Below, piece after piece: positions 7,269-15,268 of a stretch of 36,207 bases of DNA; the first letter of the stretch is position 1; the number at the start of each line of letters is the position of its first letter. The notes beneath the pieces are model-generated. The model saw only the letters and a program-made list of their open reading frames with translations. It had not been told where the DNA came from and did no database searches. Origin of the DNA: Litorimonas sp964565335 (GTDB lineage Bacteria > Pseudomonadota > Alphaproteobacteria > Caulobacterales > Maricaulaceae); assembly GCA_964565335.1 (NCBI GenBank), contig CAZMEN010000025.1, positions 1 through 36,207 on the forward strand. Direction: 5' to 3'. The translations under genes were made by a program, and so were the position numbers.

Positions 7269-8202
7269 ATGACAACCGGACAGATTTTACTTATCGCTCT
7301 CGTGGCCTTTATCGTTTTCATAACGCTAAAGTCTGTTAAGGCCGTGCCGCAAGGTATGGAATATACAGTGGAACGTTTCGGGCGATATACGCGCACCTTG
7401 AAACCGGGTTTGACCTTCATTGTCCCCTTTGTCGATAAAATCGGCTATCAAATGAACATGCGTGAGCGCGTGATTGATATTCCGTCTCAAGACGTGATTA
7501 CCAAAGATAACGCCATGGTCACTGCTGACGCCGTTGTGTTTATTCAGGTCATCGACGCGCGGCAGGCGGCTTATGAAGTCAATAATCTCGACAATGCGAT
7601 TAAGAACCTCTGTTTGACGAATGTGCGGACTGTGGTTGGTTCTATGGATTTGGATGAAGTCTTGTCCCGCCGCGACGAGATCAATGCGCGTCTCTTGACC
7701 GTTATTGACAGCGCGACAGACCCATGGGGTACAAAAGTGACGCGTATTGAAATTAAGGATCTGTCTCCGCCGGCGGATATTACCCAAGCCATGAATAAGC
7801 AGATGAAAGCNNNNNNNNNNGGAACGTGAAAAGCGCTCTGACATTCTGATCGCCGAAGGTCAGAAGCAAAGCCAAATCCTGCGCGCCGAGGGCGAAAAAG
7901 AAGCGGCTGTTCGCGAAGCTGAGGGCCGCCGCGATGCCGCCTTCCTCGACGCCGAAGGCCGTGAGCGCGAAGCCGAAGCCGAAGCCAGAGCTACGGAAAT
8001 GGTGAGCGTGGCGATTGCTAAAGGCGACGTGAATGCCGTGAATTATTTCGTGGCCCAAGACTATGTTAAAGCCTTTGGTGAACTGGCAAAGTCCCCCAAT
8101 CAGAAAACAGTTATTGTTCCGGCTGAATTGTCCAGCTTGGCCGCGACTGTCGGAGGGATCGGTTCGCTCTTGAATGCAGGCAAAGAGGAGGCCAAGAAAT
8201 AA
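7269..8202 (+). CDS. SPFH/stomatin-like membrane protein (QmcA type), split by a scaffold gap
   Basis: This encodes a membrane-anchored SPFH (band 7) protein. The N-terminal helix spans about residues 3-20, then KAVPQGMEYTVERFGRYTRTL starts the band-7 domain (FGRYTRTLKPGL, VIDIPSQDVITKDNA, VSRRDEIN-like LSRRDEINARL). After the gap comes a Glu/Ala-rich coiled coil and the conserved tail (AVNYFVAQDYVKAFGELA). Ten N at 7811-7820 break the frame, but simply deleting them restores one frame of 307 residues reading MKAEREKRSD, as family members do. I therefore treat it as one intact gene. Its stop overlaps the start of the nfeD gene (TAATG), the classic stomatin-NfeD pair thought to organise membrane microdomains or membrane quality control. 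Confidence 0.92.
7811..7820. other. 10-N assembly gap inside the SPFH gene
   Basis: Ten undetermined bases of placeholder length. Removing them joins ATGAAAGC to GGAACGTG in frame, and the total coding length (924 bases) becomes divisible by three. The frameshift they create is artificial. Confidence 0.95.
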
Positions 8203-8672
8203 TGGAGCCACAACCCAATATTTTCATTCAACTTCTTGAAGGGATGAGCGGCACGAAATGGCTCATTTTTGGGGTCATTCTGTTGACGCTCGAAGTCCTC
8301 ACGGGAACAACTTATATTCTCTGGCCTGCCGTCGCGGCTTTGATTGTCGGCGTTTTGGTTTTCATTGTGCCGCTGAGTTGGGAATTACAATTTCTGCTAT
8401 TCTTTATCATCGGCACGGTCTTGCTCTTCGCCGGACATAAATATTTCCGCCCGATGATGAAAGGCGGAGAGCCGTCTGATTTAAATGACCGGGCCCGTTC
8501 CATGGTGGGTATGCGAGTGAAAGCCGTCAATGATTTCGACACCGGCCGTGGCCGTGTCCAAGTCGGTGATACACAGTGGCAAGCTATTATGGATATTGGA
8601 AATGCCGTCAAAGGCGACGAGCTTCGCGTCGTGGATGTGAAGGGAACGACCTTGCAGGTTGTTGAACTCTAA
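8202..8672 (+). CDS. NfeD-like membrane protein, partner of the SPFH protein
   Basis: A short-form NfeD protein of 156 residues with two or three membrane helices (about residues 18-36, 40-56 and 62-78) and a C-terminal OB-fold domain (about 95-155; SMVGMRVKAVNDFDTGRGRVQVGDTQWQAI begins it). NfeD proteins work with stomatin/SPFH partners, and here the gene starts on the stop codon of the SPFH gene (TAATG), giving tight translational coupling. No protease domain, found in long NfeD forms, is present. The assignment is secure; the cellular role (membrane domain organisation or protein quality control) is known only in general terms. Confidence 0.93.
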   Translation: MEPQPNIFIQLLEGMSGTKWLIFGVILLTLEVLTGTTYILWPAVAALIVGVLVFIVPLSWELQFLLFFIIGTVLLFAGHKYFRPMMKGGEPSDLNDRARSMVGMRVKAVNDFDTGRGRVQVGDTQWQAIMDIGNAVKGDELRVVDVKGTTLQVVEL

Positions 8673-8688
8673 GAGCTCAGAGGGGTTA

Positions 8689-9042
8689 ATGGGGAAATCT
8701 GTCGAAGAATATTTTGAAGAAATTTCGCTCTGGCCCGAAGAACAGAGACGGCTGCGAGAGATTGTGACATCTTTTCCTTTCGATGAAGTCATGAAGTGGC
8801 TTTTCCCGACCTATAGTCTCAACGGAAAAAACTGCGTCGCCATTGTCGGTTTCAAAGGCTATTTCGGCCTGTGGTTTTTCGAAGGGTCAAAACTTGATGA
8901 CCCCCATAATTTCTTGATGAACGCCCAGCCGGGTAAAACCAAATTGATGCGTCAATGGCGCATGAAAAATATCGACGATATTCGCCCCAAACTCATTCAA
9001 GAGTATATTTCAGAAACGATTGCAAAGGCCGTAGAGCAATAA
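8689..9042 (+). CDS. DUF1801 domain protein
   Basis: A 117-residue cytoplasmic protein of the DUF1801 type (YdhG/frataxin-like fold). Evidence is the layout VEEYFEEISLWPEEQRRLREI, then MKWLFPTYSLNGKNCVAIVGFKGYFGLWFFEG and a final LIQEYISETI helix, which matches these small proteins. Some relatives have been proposed to be iron chaperones, but function is not established. I chose ATG8689, which has AGAGGGG eight bases upstream, over a TTG start that would overlap nfeD. It lies 16 bases after nfeD and just before the AT-rich islet, so it marks the edge of the conserved chromosome here. Confidence 0.85.
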   Translation: MGKSVEEYFEEISLWPEEQRRLREIVTSFPFDEVMKWLFPTYSLNGKNCVAIVGFKGYFGLWFFEGSKLDDPHNFLMNAQPGKTKLMRQWRMKNIDDIRPKLIQEYISETIAKAVEQ

Positions 9043-9242
9043 AGTGATAGGTTTAAAACGCCCATGAAGGCCGCTCGTTTTATTTCTCGAGTGGGGGCAA
9101 AGGAGACATTAGAAACGCTCCACAGAACGGCCCATTTTAAGTCATAGGAGAGGTTAAGGTTACAATTAGTAGAACTAAGCTGATGGACAAACTCAAGGTA
9201 ATAATAGACGTTAGCTCAACGTGTTAAAATTAACGGCTGGTT
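9043..9242. other. Non-coding left flank of the AT-rich islet
   Basis: Two hundred bases without a supported gene. Base composition becomes AT-rich from about 9150. The 9-mer AGGTTAAGG at 9151-9159 recurs at 10908-10916 on the other side of the islet, but this could be chance. No integrase, tRNA or inverted repeat was seen. Confidence 0.5.
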
Positions 9243-10172
9243 ATGACTGTAGAACAACTATTTTTTCATCACATATTAGAACGTCTCGAAGAATTCAAAA
9301 ATTCAGGCTGTCGATATGTGCATTATACCTCCGCCCCCGTTTTACTTTCTATCTTAGAAAACAAAGAAGTTTGGTTGAGGCACACAAGCTTAATGAATGA
9401 CTATCAAGAAATAGAACGTGGAATTCGCGCAGTCAGTGATTTTTTCGGGCCAAACGGAACAGTATCCAACCGTTTCTGGGAAGCACTAGACGAGTGTTTT
9501 GAAGGAGTATCAAATGAAATAAAGGCACGTTATGATTCTTCATTAAATGACCTGAGAGGCAATACATTTGTAATGAGTCTATCAGGACACCTAGAAAAAG
9601 AAGATCGCATTGGTCGACTGTCGATGTGGCGAGCATATGCGCCCAAAGATGGGGTGGCACTGGTATTAAATCCTGATGTTTTTTATCGAGAAGAAAACAA
9701 GCTTAATGTGTTTTCATATCCTGTTCTATATTGGACCAACGACGAAATCTCTCGCCGCTTTTCGCATACAGTGGATTTTTTCATTGAAAACAAGGAACTC
9801 TTGTTAACGTTAGATTTTAATACAGTGGTGGAAACAGTATTAGAGATGTTGGTTTCGTATGCGATCTGTTTAAAGCATCCAGGTTTTGAAGAAGAACTTG
9901 AAATGAGAATTGTTTATAGACCAAACGATAGACCATCATTAGCAACTAAAAAAAGTATAGAAGTCTGTGGCACAACTCCCCAGACCGTTCATAAAATACC
10001 TCTATCTGCTGAATGGGACACAGATTTAAAAACTATTCTAGATCGCGTTATTCTTGGACCAAGTCGTTCGATCATTGAGGTAAGCAATGCCGTGTTGGAT
10101 GCTATGATTGAAGCAGAAATCCCAAGAGCAAGTGAAAAGCTATATCTTTCTGACATTCCACTACGAACTTAA
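9243..10172 (+). CDS. DUF2971 family protein, probable phage-defence gene
   Basis: This 309-residue protein has the DUF2971 pattern: CRYVHYTSAPVLLSILENKE at the N terminus, LMNDYQEIERG, then FVMSLSGHLEKEDRIGRLSMWRAYA near residue 120 followed by DGVALVL, and KHPGFEEELEMRIVY near residue 220. DUF2971 genes occur in variable genome regions and in several reported anti-phage contexts; the fold resembles ADP-ribosyltransferase-like enzymes by some predictions, which I cannot test here. Codon use is much more AT-rich than in flanking genes, indicating transfer. There is no clear ribosome site before ATG9243. It is followed by a SieB-like gene on the same strand, about 100 bases on, so the two may act as a defence pair or simply share an insertion hotspot. 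Confidence 0.85.
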   Translation: MTVEQLFFHHILERLEEFKNSGCRYVHYTSAPVLLSILENKEVWLRHTSLMNDYQEIERGIRAVSDFFGPNGTVSNRFWEALDECFEGVSNEIKARYDSSLNDLRGNTFVMSLSGHLEKEDRIGRLSMWRAYAPKDGVALVLNPDVFYREENKLNVFSYPVLYWTNDEISRRFSHTVDFFIENKELLLTLDFNTVVETVLEMLVSYAICLKHPGFEEELEMRIVYRPNDRPSLATKKSIEVCGTTPQTVHKIPLSAEWDTDLKTILDRVILGPSRSIIEVSNAVLDAMIEAEIPRASEKLYLSDIPLRT

Positions 10173-10221
10173 TATATAAAAAATCCCACAATGTCTATTT
10201 CCGGGGATTATCTACCAGTTC

Positions 10222-10246
10222 TGTCCGGGGGCTAGCGCTAGCTTGC
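10222..10246. repeat. Palindrome GCTAGCGCTAGC between the defence genes
   Basis: A perfect 12-bp palindrome lies in the gap between the DUF2971 and SieB-like genes, within the interval given. A nearby CCGGGG is repeated about 25 bases apart. It could be an operator or a scar of recombination; nothing more can be said from sequence. Confidence 0.4.
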
Positions 10247-10276
10247 TAAAAAGGGTTAGTCAGATACACTGCAGTT

Positions 10277-10900
10277 ATGAACCCTGACATAAAATGGCTA
10301 GAAGCTTTAAAGCTTCCGTTGAAATCAAGTTTAGCCGGTGCCGTTATAGCCCCCGCAATCCTGTTAAGTATTACAAAGAACTGGATAGATTTTGGGGGCA
10401 AAGCAGAGCTTGCCTCGACTGTCTTAGTAATAGCTACGATAATTTTCACTGTCATGTCACTTGTTGGCGTGGGAGAGCTTCTTCTCAAACCTGTTGCTGA
10501 GAAGCAGAAGAAAAAATCAATAATTGACCGCCGAAAAATTCGCCGTAATGAAGAGCTTGCCATTAGGGCAGACAACGAGATTAGGATATTGCGAAGACTT
10601 GATTCCCTCTCCGAGGAAGAGCTAGCAGTGTTTGCTGAACAAATACAAAAGAACTCAGCTACTTTTTACAGCTGGTTTCATTCACCTCACCTTGGGTCTC
10701 TCATGCATAAAGGGCTCATAAGCGCGGCGCAAGGGGCCTACAACCAAGACCACTTTCCATTCATAATTCATGACTTTGTATGGGACGAATTATTGAAACG
10801 GAAAGATGAGTTTTTGGGAAAATCCGAGGAAGCAAAAAACACGGAGGGCCAGAAGAAAAGGAAAGCAACTTTCGATTCCCTAAGGGATAGAAGGCGTTAA
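10277..10900 (+). CDS. SieB-like superinfection exclusion protein
   Basis: The 207-residue protein has two N-terminal membrane helices (about residues 15-35 and 45-68), a basic segment, and a cytoplasmic domain whose pattern LDSLSEEELAVFAEQIQKNS...GSLMHKGLI and the ending HDFVWDEL matches the SieB family. SieB was described in lambdoid prophages, where it aborts infection by other phages; chromosomal relatives are found in defence islands and cryptic prophage remnants. The C terminus beyond residue 175 is a charged, probably unstructured tail. It lies in the AT-rich islet with the DUF2971 gene and no phage structural gene is near, so it looks like a stand-alone defence cargo. No strong ribosome site precedes ATG10277. 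Confidence 0.8.
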   Translation: MNPDIKWLEALKLPLKSSLAGAVIAPAILLSITKNWIDFGGKAELASTVLVIATIIFTVMSLVGVGELLLKPVAEKQKKKSIIDRRKIRRNEELAIRADNEIRILRRLDSLSEEELAVFAEQIQKNSATFYSWFHSPHLGSLMHKGLISAAQGAYNQDHFPFIIHDFVWDELLKRKDEFLGKSEEAKNTEGQKKRKATFDSLRDRRR

Positions 10901-11080
10901 GTTCTCAAGGTTAAGGGGCCAATTTTAGGGTGATTTTGAGACGCCAACTTATGTCCGGTTTGGGGATATTTTTGCCGTCAATTTAAGCGTTATGCGTTCG
11001 GGTCATTCTTGATTTATTGAGGGCCTGTTTATTGGGGCCTGATTAAAATGGTCGAAAGGCTTCGCAGAGTTTGAGGCGAT
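10901..11080. other. Right flank of the AT-rich islet
   Basis: About 180 bases with no supported gene between the SieB-like gene and the end of rnhA. It contains AGGTTAAGG at 10908-10916 (also on the left flank) and two copies of GGGGCC/GGGCCT-type motifs near 11020-11040. No terminator with a T-run was identified. Confidence 0.4.
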
Positions 11081-11554
11081 TTAAGTCGGGATACCCTTGC
11101 GGGCTAACTCATCGGCTTTCTCATTGCCGATATCGCCAGCGTGGCCTTTGACCCATTCCCAGCGTATTTCGCGGGCGTTATTTAACGCATCCAATTTTTG
11201 CCAAAGGTCTTTATTGATGACGGATTTCTTATCGCTCTTTTTCCAGCCCCGCTTTTTCCAGCCATGGACCCATTCGGTAATCCCTTTGAGTACATAGGTA
11301 GAGTCAGTAAACAAAATGACGGGCCCTTTGAAGGACGGTTTAATGGCTTCAATCGCCTTAATGGCCCCCATTAATTCCATGCGGTTATTGGTCGTGTCTT
11401 TTTCGCCGCCGAATAGCTCCTTTGAGCGTTTGCCGTGATACATAACGGCCCCCCAGCCCCCCGGGCCGGGATTGCCTGAACAGGCCCCGTCCGTATAAAT
11501 CACAAGAGCGCCGTCCAAGGCTCCGGCTTCAAGTTTTTTCTGTTTTCTTGGCAT
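11081..11554 (-). CDS. rnhA: Ribonuclease HI
   Basis: RNase HI cuts the RNA strand of RNA-DNA hybrids during replication and R-loop removal. The active-site acidic residues are visible: Asp22 in YTDGACSGNPGPGGWGA, Glu60 in NNRMEL, Asp84 in FTDSTYV and Asp148 in KADELA; His138 lies in VKGHAGD. At 157 residues the length is standard, with a basic N-terminal extension of about 15 residues. It is 14 bases downstream of ispH on the same strand, probably in one transcript. In many alphaproteobacteria ispH, thrB and rnhA are neighbours after the cox genes; here thrB is absent and the pair is inverted relative to the cox operon. Confidence 0.97.
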   Translation of the reverse strand: MPRKQKKLEAGALDGALVIYTDGACSGNPGPGGWGAVMYHGKRSKELFGGEKDTTNNRMELMGAIKAIEAIKPSFKGPVILFTDSTYVLKGITEWVHGWKKRGWKKSDKKSVINKDLWQKLDALNNAREIRWEWVKGHAGDIGNEKADELARKGIPT

Positions 11555-11568
11555 CGGGCGGGGACGGC

Positions 11569-12561
11569 CTATTTATTCAAAAGCTGGCGCGGCAAACGGA
11601 AGATCACTTTTTCTTTGGTCACTTCGACCTCTTCCATCTTAATGTCATAGCGCGAGCGTAAAGCGGCTAAGACGCCGTCCGTTAAGTATTCCGGCGCGCT
11701 GGCCCCTGCTGACAACCCGATTGTGCCTGCGGCGTCCACCTTATCCCAATCAATGCTCTCGGAGGACGAAATGAGCATAGCGTCATCCGAGCCCGCCTTC
11801 GCGCCGACTTCGACTAGGCGCTTTGAATTGGACGAAGTTTGTGACCCGATGACCAAAAGTAAATCGCACCGTTCGGCAATCGCTTTGACAGCCTTTTGCC
11901 GGTTTGTGGTCGCGTAGCAAATGTCTTCTTTATAGGGCAGGGCGATAGTCGGAAACCGCTCTTGTAAAATCGCAATGAGGCCTGCTGTATCATCCACGCT
12001 CAAAGTTGTTTGTGTGACCAAGGCCAGGTTTTCAGGGTCTTCGGGTGTGAAGTTTTTTGCATCGGCCTCAGTTTCAATCAGGCTCATACTGCCGGCCGGT
12101 AATTGTCCCATTGTGCCGATGACTTCGGGGTGACCTTCATGCCCAATCAACAGAATATGCCGTCCGTCCTTGGCATGTTTCTCGGCTTCGACATGGACTT
12201 TGGAAACCAAGGGGCAGGTCGCATCGAGAAAATTGAGTTCACGGGCTTTCGCGGCTTGCGGGACTGATTTCGGGACGCCATGCGCCGAGAAGACAACAGG
12301 TCTATCATCCGGGCATTCGTTCAGTTCTTCTACGAAAACAGCGCCCAGTTTTGATAATCTGTCCACGACATGGCGGTTATGCACGATTTCATGCCGTACA
12401 TAGACGGGTGCGCCGTAGGCTTCGATAGATTTTTCGACGATTTGAATGGCGCGATCGACGCCAGCACAAAACCCGCGCGGGGCTGCCAATAAAACAGTCT
12501 TACTTTGCCGCTTTGGCGATGTTTCACTGTCTGTTGTGGGCGTTGTCGTGTTTACGGACAT
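11569..12561 (-). CDS. ispH: 4-hydroxy-3-methylbut-2-enyl diphosphate reductase
   Basis: IspH (LytB) is the last enzyme of the MEP isoprenoid pathway, reducing HMBPP to IPP and DMAPP with a [4Fe-4S] cluster. The three cluster cysteines are Cys32 (APRGFCAGVDRAI), Cys116 (LDATCPLVSKVH) and Cys215 (DICYATTNRQ). Other conserved motifs are HGVP, LIGHEGHPEV and GSQTSSNSKRL. I chose ATG12561 since GAGGAG lies seven bases before it; an upstream ATG at 12594 has no such site. The first 20 residues are Thr/Ser-rich and not conserved. The farnesyl used by CtaB ultimately comes from this pathway. Essential gene, no defect seen. Confidence 0.97.
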   Translation of the reverse strand: MSVNTTTPTTDSETSPKRQSKTVLLAAPRGFCAGVDRAIQIVEKSIEAYGAPVYVRHEIVHNRHVVDRLSKLGAVFVEELNECPDDRPVVFSAHGVPKSVPQAAKARELNFLDATCPLVSKVHVEAEKHAKDGRHILLIGHEGHPEVIGTMGQLPAGSMSLIETEADAKNFTPEDPENLALVTQTTLSVDDTAGLIAILQERFPTIALPYKEDICYATTNRQKAVKAIAERCDLLLVIGSQTSSNSKRLVEVGAKAGSDDAMLISSSESIDWDKVDAAGTIGLSAGASAPEYLTDGVLAALRSRYDIKMEEVEVTKEKVIFRLPRQLLNK

Positions 12562-12744
12562 TAAATTCTCCTCACGCGGAGCCAAAGCTGTCATCTTGGC
12601 GTTGCGACTTCGTCCTTATCTGTCTATGACCTGCCCTAGCAGAGCGGTTGGGGTTTGCCCACTCTCCGTTTCACTATGACGCCACTTTCGGCGTATATGA
12701 GGATAAAAGACGGCCTTTTAAAGGCTCGATACAGGATTTTGATA

Positions 12745-13341
12745 ATGCGTTTACGTGCCTTGATAATGACAGCTCTTTGCGGGCTCAGTGCCGCCGCCCT
12801 TCTCAGTGGCTGTAAAAGTACGGCCGATGCTTTAAATATTGGTGATGCGGCGACAAAGCAAAATGCTGGCGCCTGCCCGCGTGCTTTCGCGATTTATGAT
12901 GCGGCGCGTATTGTTGATTTCCGCGGCGAAGCAGAAACCTTTGCCAATGTTGGTTTCACGGGCGAAATCGCTAAAGTCCGCAGCCTTTGCCGCTATTATA
13001 ATGATGAGCCGATTACAGGGGATATTGAAATCACCTTTGATTTGGGCCGAGGCCCTGCCGCTACACAAGATACGGCGACGTATGAATATTTCGTCGCTGT
13101 CACCCGTAAAAATATCGCCGTCATCAATAAGAAGACTTTCCCTTTGACTGTGACTTTCCCTTCGGGCGCGGATCGTATGCGCGTTACAGAAAAAGTGGAT
13201 AATTTCAGTATTCCGCGTGCCACGGAAACTACGTCGGGTCAGAATTTCGAAATCATTGTGGGATTTGAAGTGACCTCCAGGCAGCGCGAATTTAATGCCG
13301 AGGGCCGCCGCTTCCGTCTCTCTGCCGGGCAATCAAGATAG
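12745..13341 (+). CDS. Lipoprotein of unknown function
   Basis: The 198-residue product begins with a lipoprotein signal: basic start, hydrophobic stretch and lipobox LLSGC at residues 19-23. The mature part is a single domain of mixed strands (EITFDLGRGPAATQDTATYEYFVAVTRK...) with no enzyme motif that I recognise. Two further cysteines (CPRAF, SLCRYY) may form a disulfide. Relatives appear to be ordinary alphaproteobacterial hypothetical lipoproteins. ATG12745 was preferred because it starts the signal peptide and has AGGA upstream; longer frames start within the ispH-side intergenic region. It diverges from ispH and is followed by argS after 100 bases. Confidence 0.75.
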   Translation: MRLRALIMTALCGLSAAALLSGCKSTADALNIGDAATKQNAGACPRAFAIYDAARIVDFRGEAETFANVGFTGEIAKVRSLCRYYNDEPITGDIEITFDLGRGPAATQDTATYEYFVAVTRKNIAVINKKTFPLTVTFPSGADRMRVTEKVDNFSIPRATETTSGQNFEIIVGFEVTSRQREFNAEGRRFRLSAGQSR

Positions 13342-13361
13342 CGTTTACCAAGCTAGACTTT

Positions 13362-13367
13362 TATAAT
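13362..13367 (+). promoter_or_regulatory. Possible -10 box upstream of argS
   Basis: TATAAT occurs 75 bases before argS, between two copies of CTAGACTT. A clear -35 at 16-18 bases upstream is lacking, so this is a weak promoter call. Confidence 0.3.
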
Positions 13368-13441
13368 CCCTAGACTTAGTTTTTGCGCGTAAGTCTGATT
13401 GCGGAATAAACCTAACGGATAGTTGAAAAGAGCGAGCCTTT

Positions 13442-15220
13442 ATGCCGTCAATTTTGCAGACTCTTGATGACGTTTTCAAAGCCGCCTTTGCCGCGCTTGA
13501 TCTGCCGCCTGCTTTTGGCGCTGTGCGCGAATCCGATCGACCTGACCTTGCGCCGTTTCAATGCAATGGCGCGATGGCAGCTGCAGGGCATTTGAAAAAA
13601 CAAGGCGAGAAAGCCAACCCCAGAGAGATTGCGCAAAAAGTTGTCAATCAGGTCAAAGGCCATGCGGCGATCGAGTCGATTGAGATTGGCGGGCCGGGCT
13701 TTATCAATTTCTCTCCGACTATTGAGGCGCTATCTGAACGCGCCCAAGACATTGCTGACAGCGAAAATTTAGGCGTTATCCAAGAAATACCTAAATCCAT
13801 CATTGTCGATTACGGCGGGGCGAATGTCGCCAAACCCATGCATGTCGGACATTTGCGCTCAGCCGTTATTGGCGAAGCGCTTAAACGCCTTTTGAGGGCG
13901 CAAGGCCATAATGTTTTGGGTGATGTTCATATGGGGGATTGGGGCCTCCAAATGGGTCATTTGATTTCTGAGCTGGCGATTGAAAGCCCTGATCTGCCCT
14001 ATTTTGATAGCGACAAAACCGAGGGTTTTCCCGAAAACTCACCCGTCACCATGGATGATTTGGCGCGTCTCTACCCGCAAGCGAGCAATGCCGCTAAAGA
14101 CGATGCAGAGCGTATGGAGCGTTCCCGCGTGGCCACGGCAGAATTGCAGGCGGGCCGTCCCGGATATCGCGCTTTATTGGATCATTTTATCAATGTCTCT
14201 GTTGCGGCGCTTAAAGTGGGTTACGGCAATTTAGGCGTGGAGTTTGATTTGTGGAAAGGGGAGGCCTGCGTTGACCCGCTTATCCCCGCCATGATTGATG
14301 AATTGCGGGCCAAAGGCATTGCCGAAGAAGATGACGGCGCGCTCATCATCCGTCTTGAAAAAGACGGTAAAAAGAAAGAGATACCGCCTGTAATGCTTTT
14401 GGCGAGTTCGGGCGCGGTGCTTTATCACACGACTGATTTGGCTACACTTGTGGACCGTAAGACCGAGAACAATCCCGACTTCGTTCTTTATGTGGTCGAC
14501 CAACGCCAAGCTCTGCATTTCGAACAGGTCTTCCGCGCCGCAATCAAAGCCGGATGGTATGAAGACGGTCAGCTTTACCATGCAGGCTTTGGCACGATGA
14601 ACGGCAAAGATGGACGTCCGTTCAAAACCCGCGAGGGCGGCGTACTGCGCCTTGAAGACCTGATTAAGATTATGAACCAAGCGGCAACGAAACGTTTGGA
14701 GGACTCTGGTATAGGCGCGGACTTTGACGCCGAAGAACGGGCAGAGATTGCCCGCAAAGTGGGTTTGGCGGCTCTGAAATTTGCTGACTTGCAGAACCAG
14801 CGCTTGACCAATTATATATTTGATCCCGAACGTTTTACCGCCTTTGAAGGAAAGACAGGGCCTTACCTGCTCTACGCCGTCGTGCGCATCAAATCTATTT
14901 TGCGGAAGGCGTCAGACCACGGGGTGGAAGCCGGGACGATAAAGGCCATAGAACCGGCCGAACAACAGCTGGTCTTAGCGTTGGATGCTTTTGGCCGCGC
15001 TGTCGCCTCATCGGCAGAGAAGTTTTCGCCGCATATTTTGTGTGACCATATTTACCGCGTCGCTCAGAGTTTCTCACGCTTTTATACAGAATGCCATATC
15101 CTCTCGGACGATGTCGCAGGTGATGTGAAATCCTCGCGCTTGGCTTTGGCCGCTCTGACATTGAAGCAACTCGAAAAAGGCTTGAATATTTTGGGCATCG
15201 AAACGCCTGAACGCATGTAG
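13442..15220 (+). CDS. argS: Arginine-tRNA ligase
   Basis: This 592-residue class I aminoacyl-tRNA synthetase charges tRNA-Arg. The N-terminal additional domain spans about residues 1-110 (FQCNGAMAAAGHLKK, GPGFINF). The HIGH motif is HVGH at residues 134-137 inside GANVAKPMHVGHLRSAV. The catalytic domain includes GDVHMGDWGLQMG and YVVDQRQALHFEQVF; the KMSK signature is degenerate (GKDGRPFKTREG), as usual for ArgRS. The C-terminal anticodon-binding helices (from about residue 460) include KTGPYLLYAVVRI. Length is normal. It is followed by a membrane lipoprotein gene after about 48 bases. The start has a weak ribosome site (GAGCGAG). Confidence 0.98.
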   Translation: MPSILQTLDDVFKAAFAALDLPPAFGAVRESDRPDLAPFQCNGAMAAAGHLKKQGEKANPREIAQKVVNQVKGHAAIESIEIGGPGFINFSPTIEALSERAQDIADSENLGVIQEIPKSIIVDYGGANVAKPMHVGHLRSAVIGEALKRLLRAQGHNVLGDVHMGDWGLQMGHLISELAIESPDLPYFDSDKTEGFPENSPVTMDDLARLYPQASNAAKDDAERMERSRVATAELQAGRPGYRALLDHFINVSVAALKVGYGNLGVEFDLWKGEACVDPLIPAMIDELRAKGIAEEDDGALIIRLEKDGKKKEIPPVMLLASSGAVLYHTTDLATLVDRKTENNPDFVLYVVDQRQALHFEQVFRAAIKAGWYEDGQLYHAGFGTMNGKDGRPFKTREGGVLRLEDLIKIMNQAATKRLEDSGIGADFDAEERAEIARKVGLAALKFADLQNQRLTNYIFDPERFTAFEGKTGPYLLYAVVRIKSILRKASDHGVEAGTIKAIEPAEQQLVLALDAFGRAVASSAEKFSPHILCDHIYRVAQSFSRFYTECHILSDDVAGDVKSSRLALAALTLKQLEKGLNILGIETPERM

Positions 15221-15268
15221 CCTGAATTCGCCTTGCAATTATTCGGTGGTCTTTTTACCGTGCCTCGC

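Noticed and set aside
7269..8202. An apparent frameshift or pseudogene in the SPFH gene
   Set aside because: It is produced by the 10-N placeholder; removing it gives an intact gene.
12562..12594. An upstream start for ispH giving 11 extra residues
   Set aside because: The downstream ATG has a strong GAGGAG site and a conventional family start.
14231..14680. An open frame antisense to argS
   Set aside because: Shadow of a highly conserved synthetase gene.
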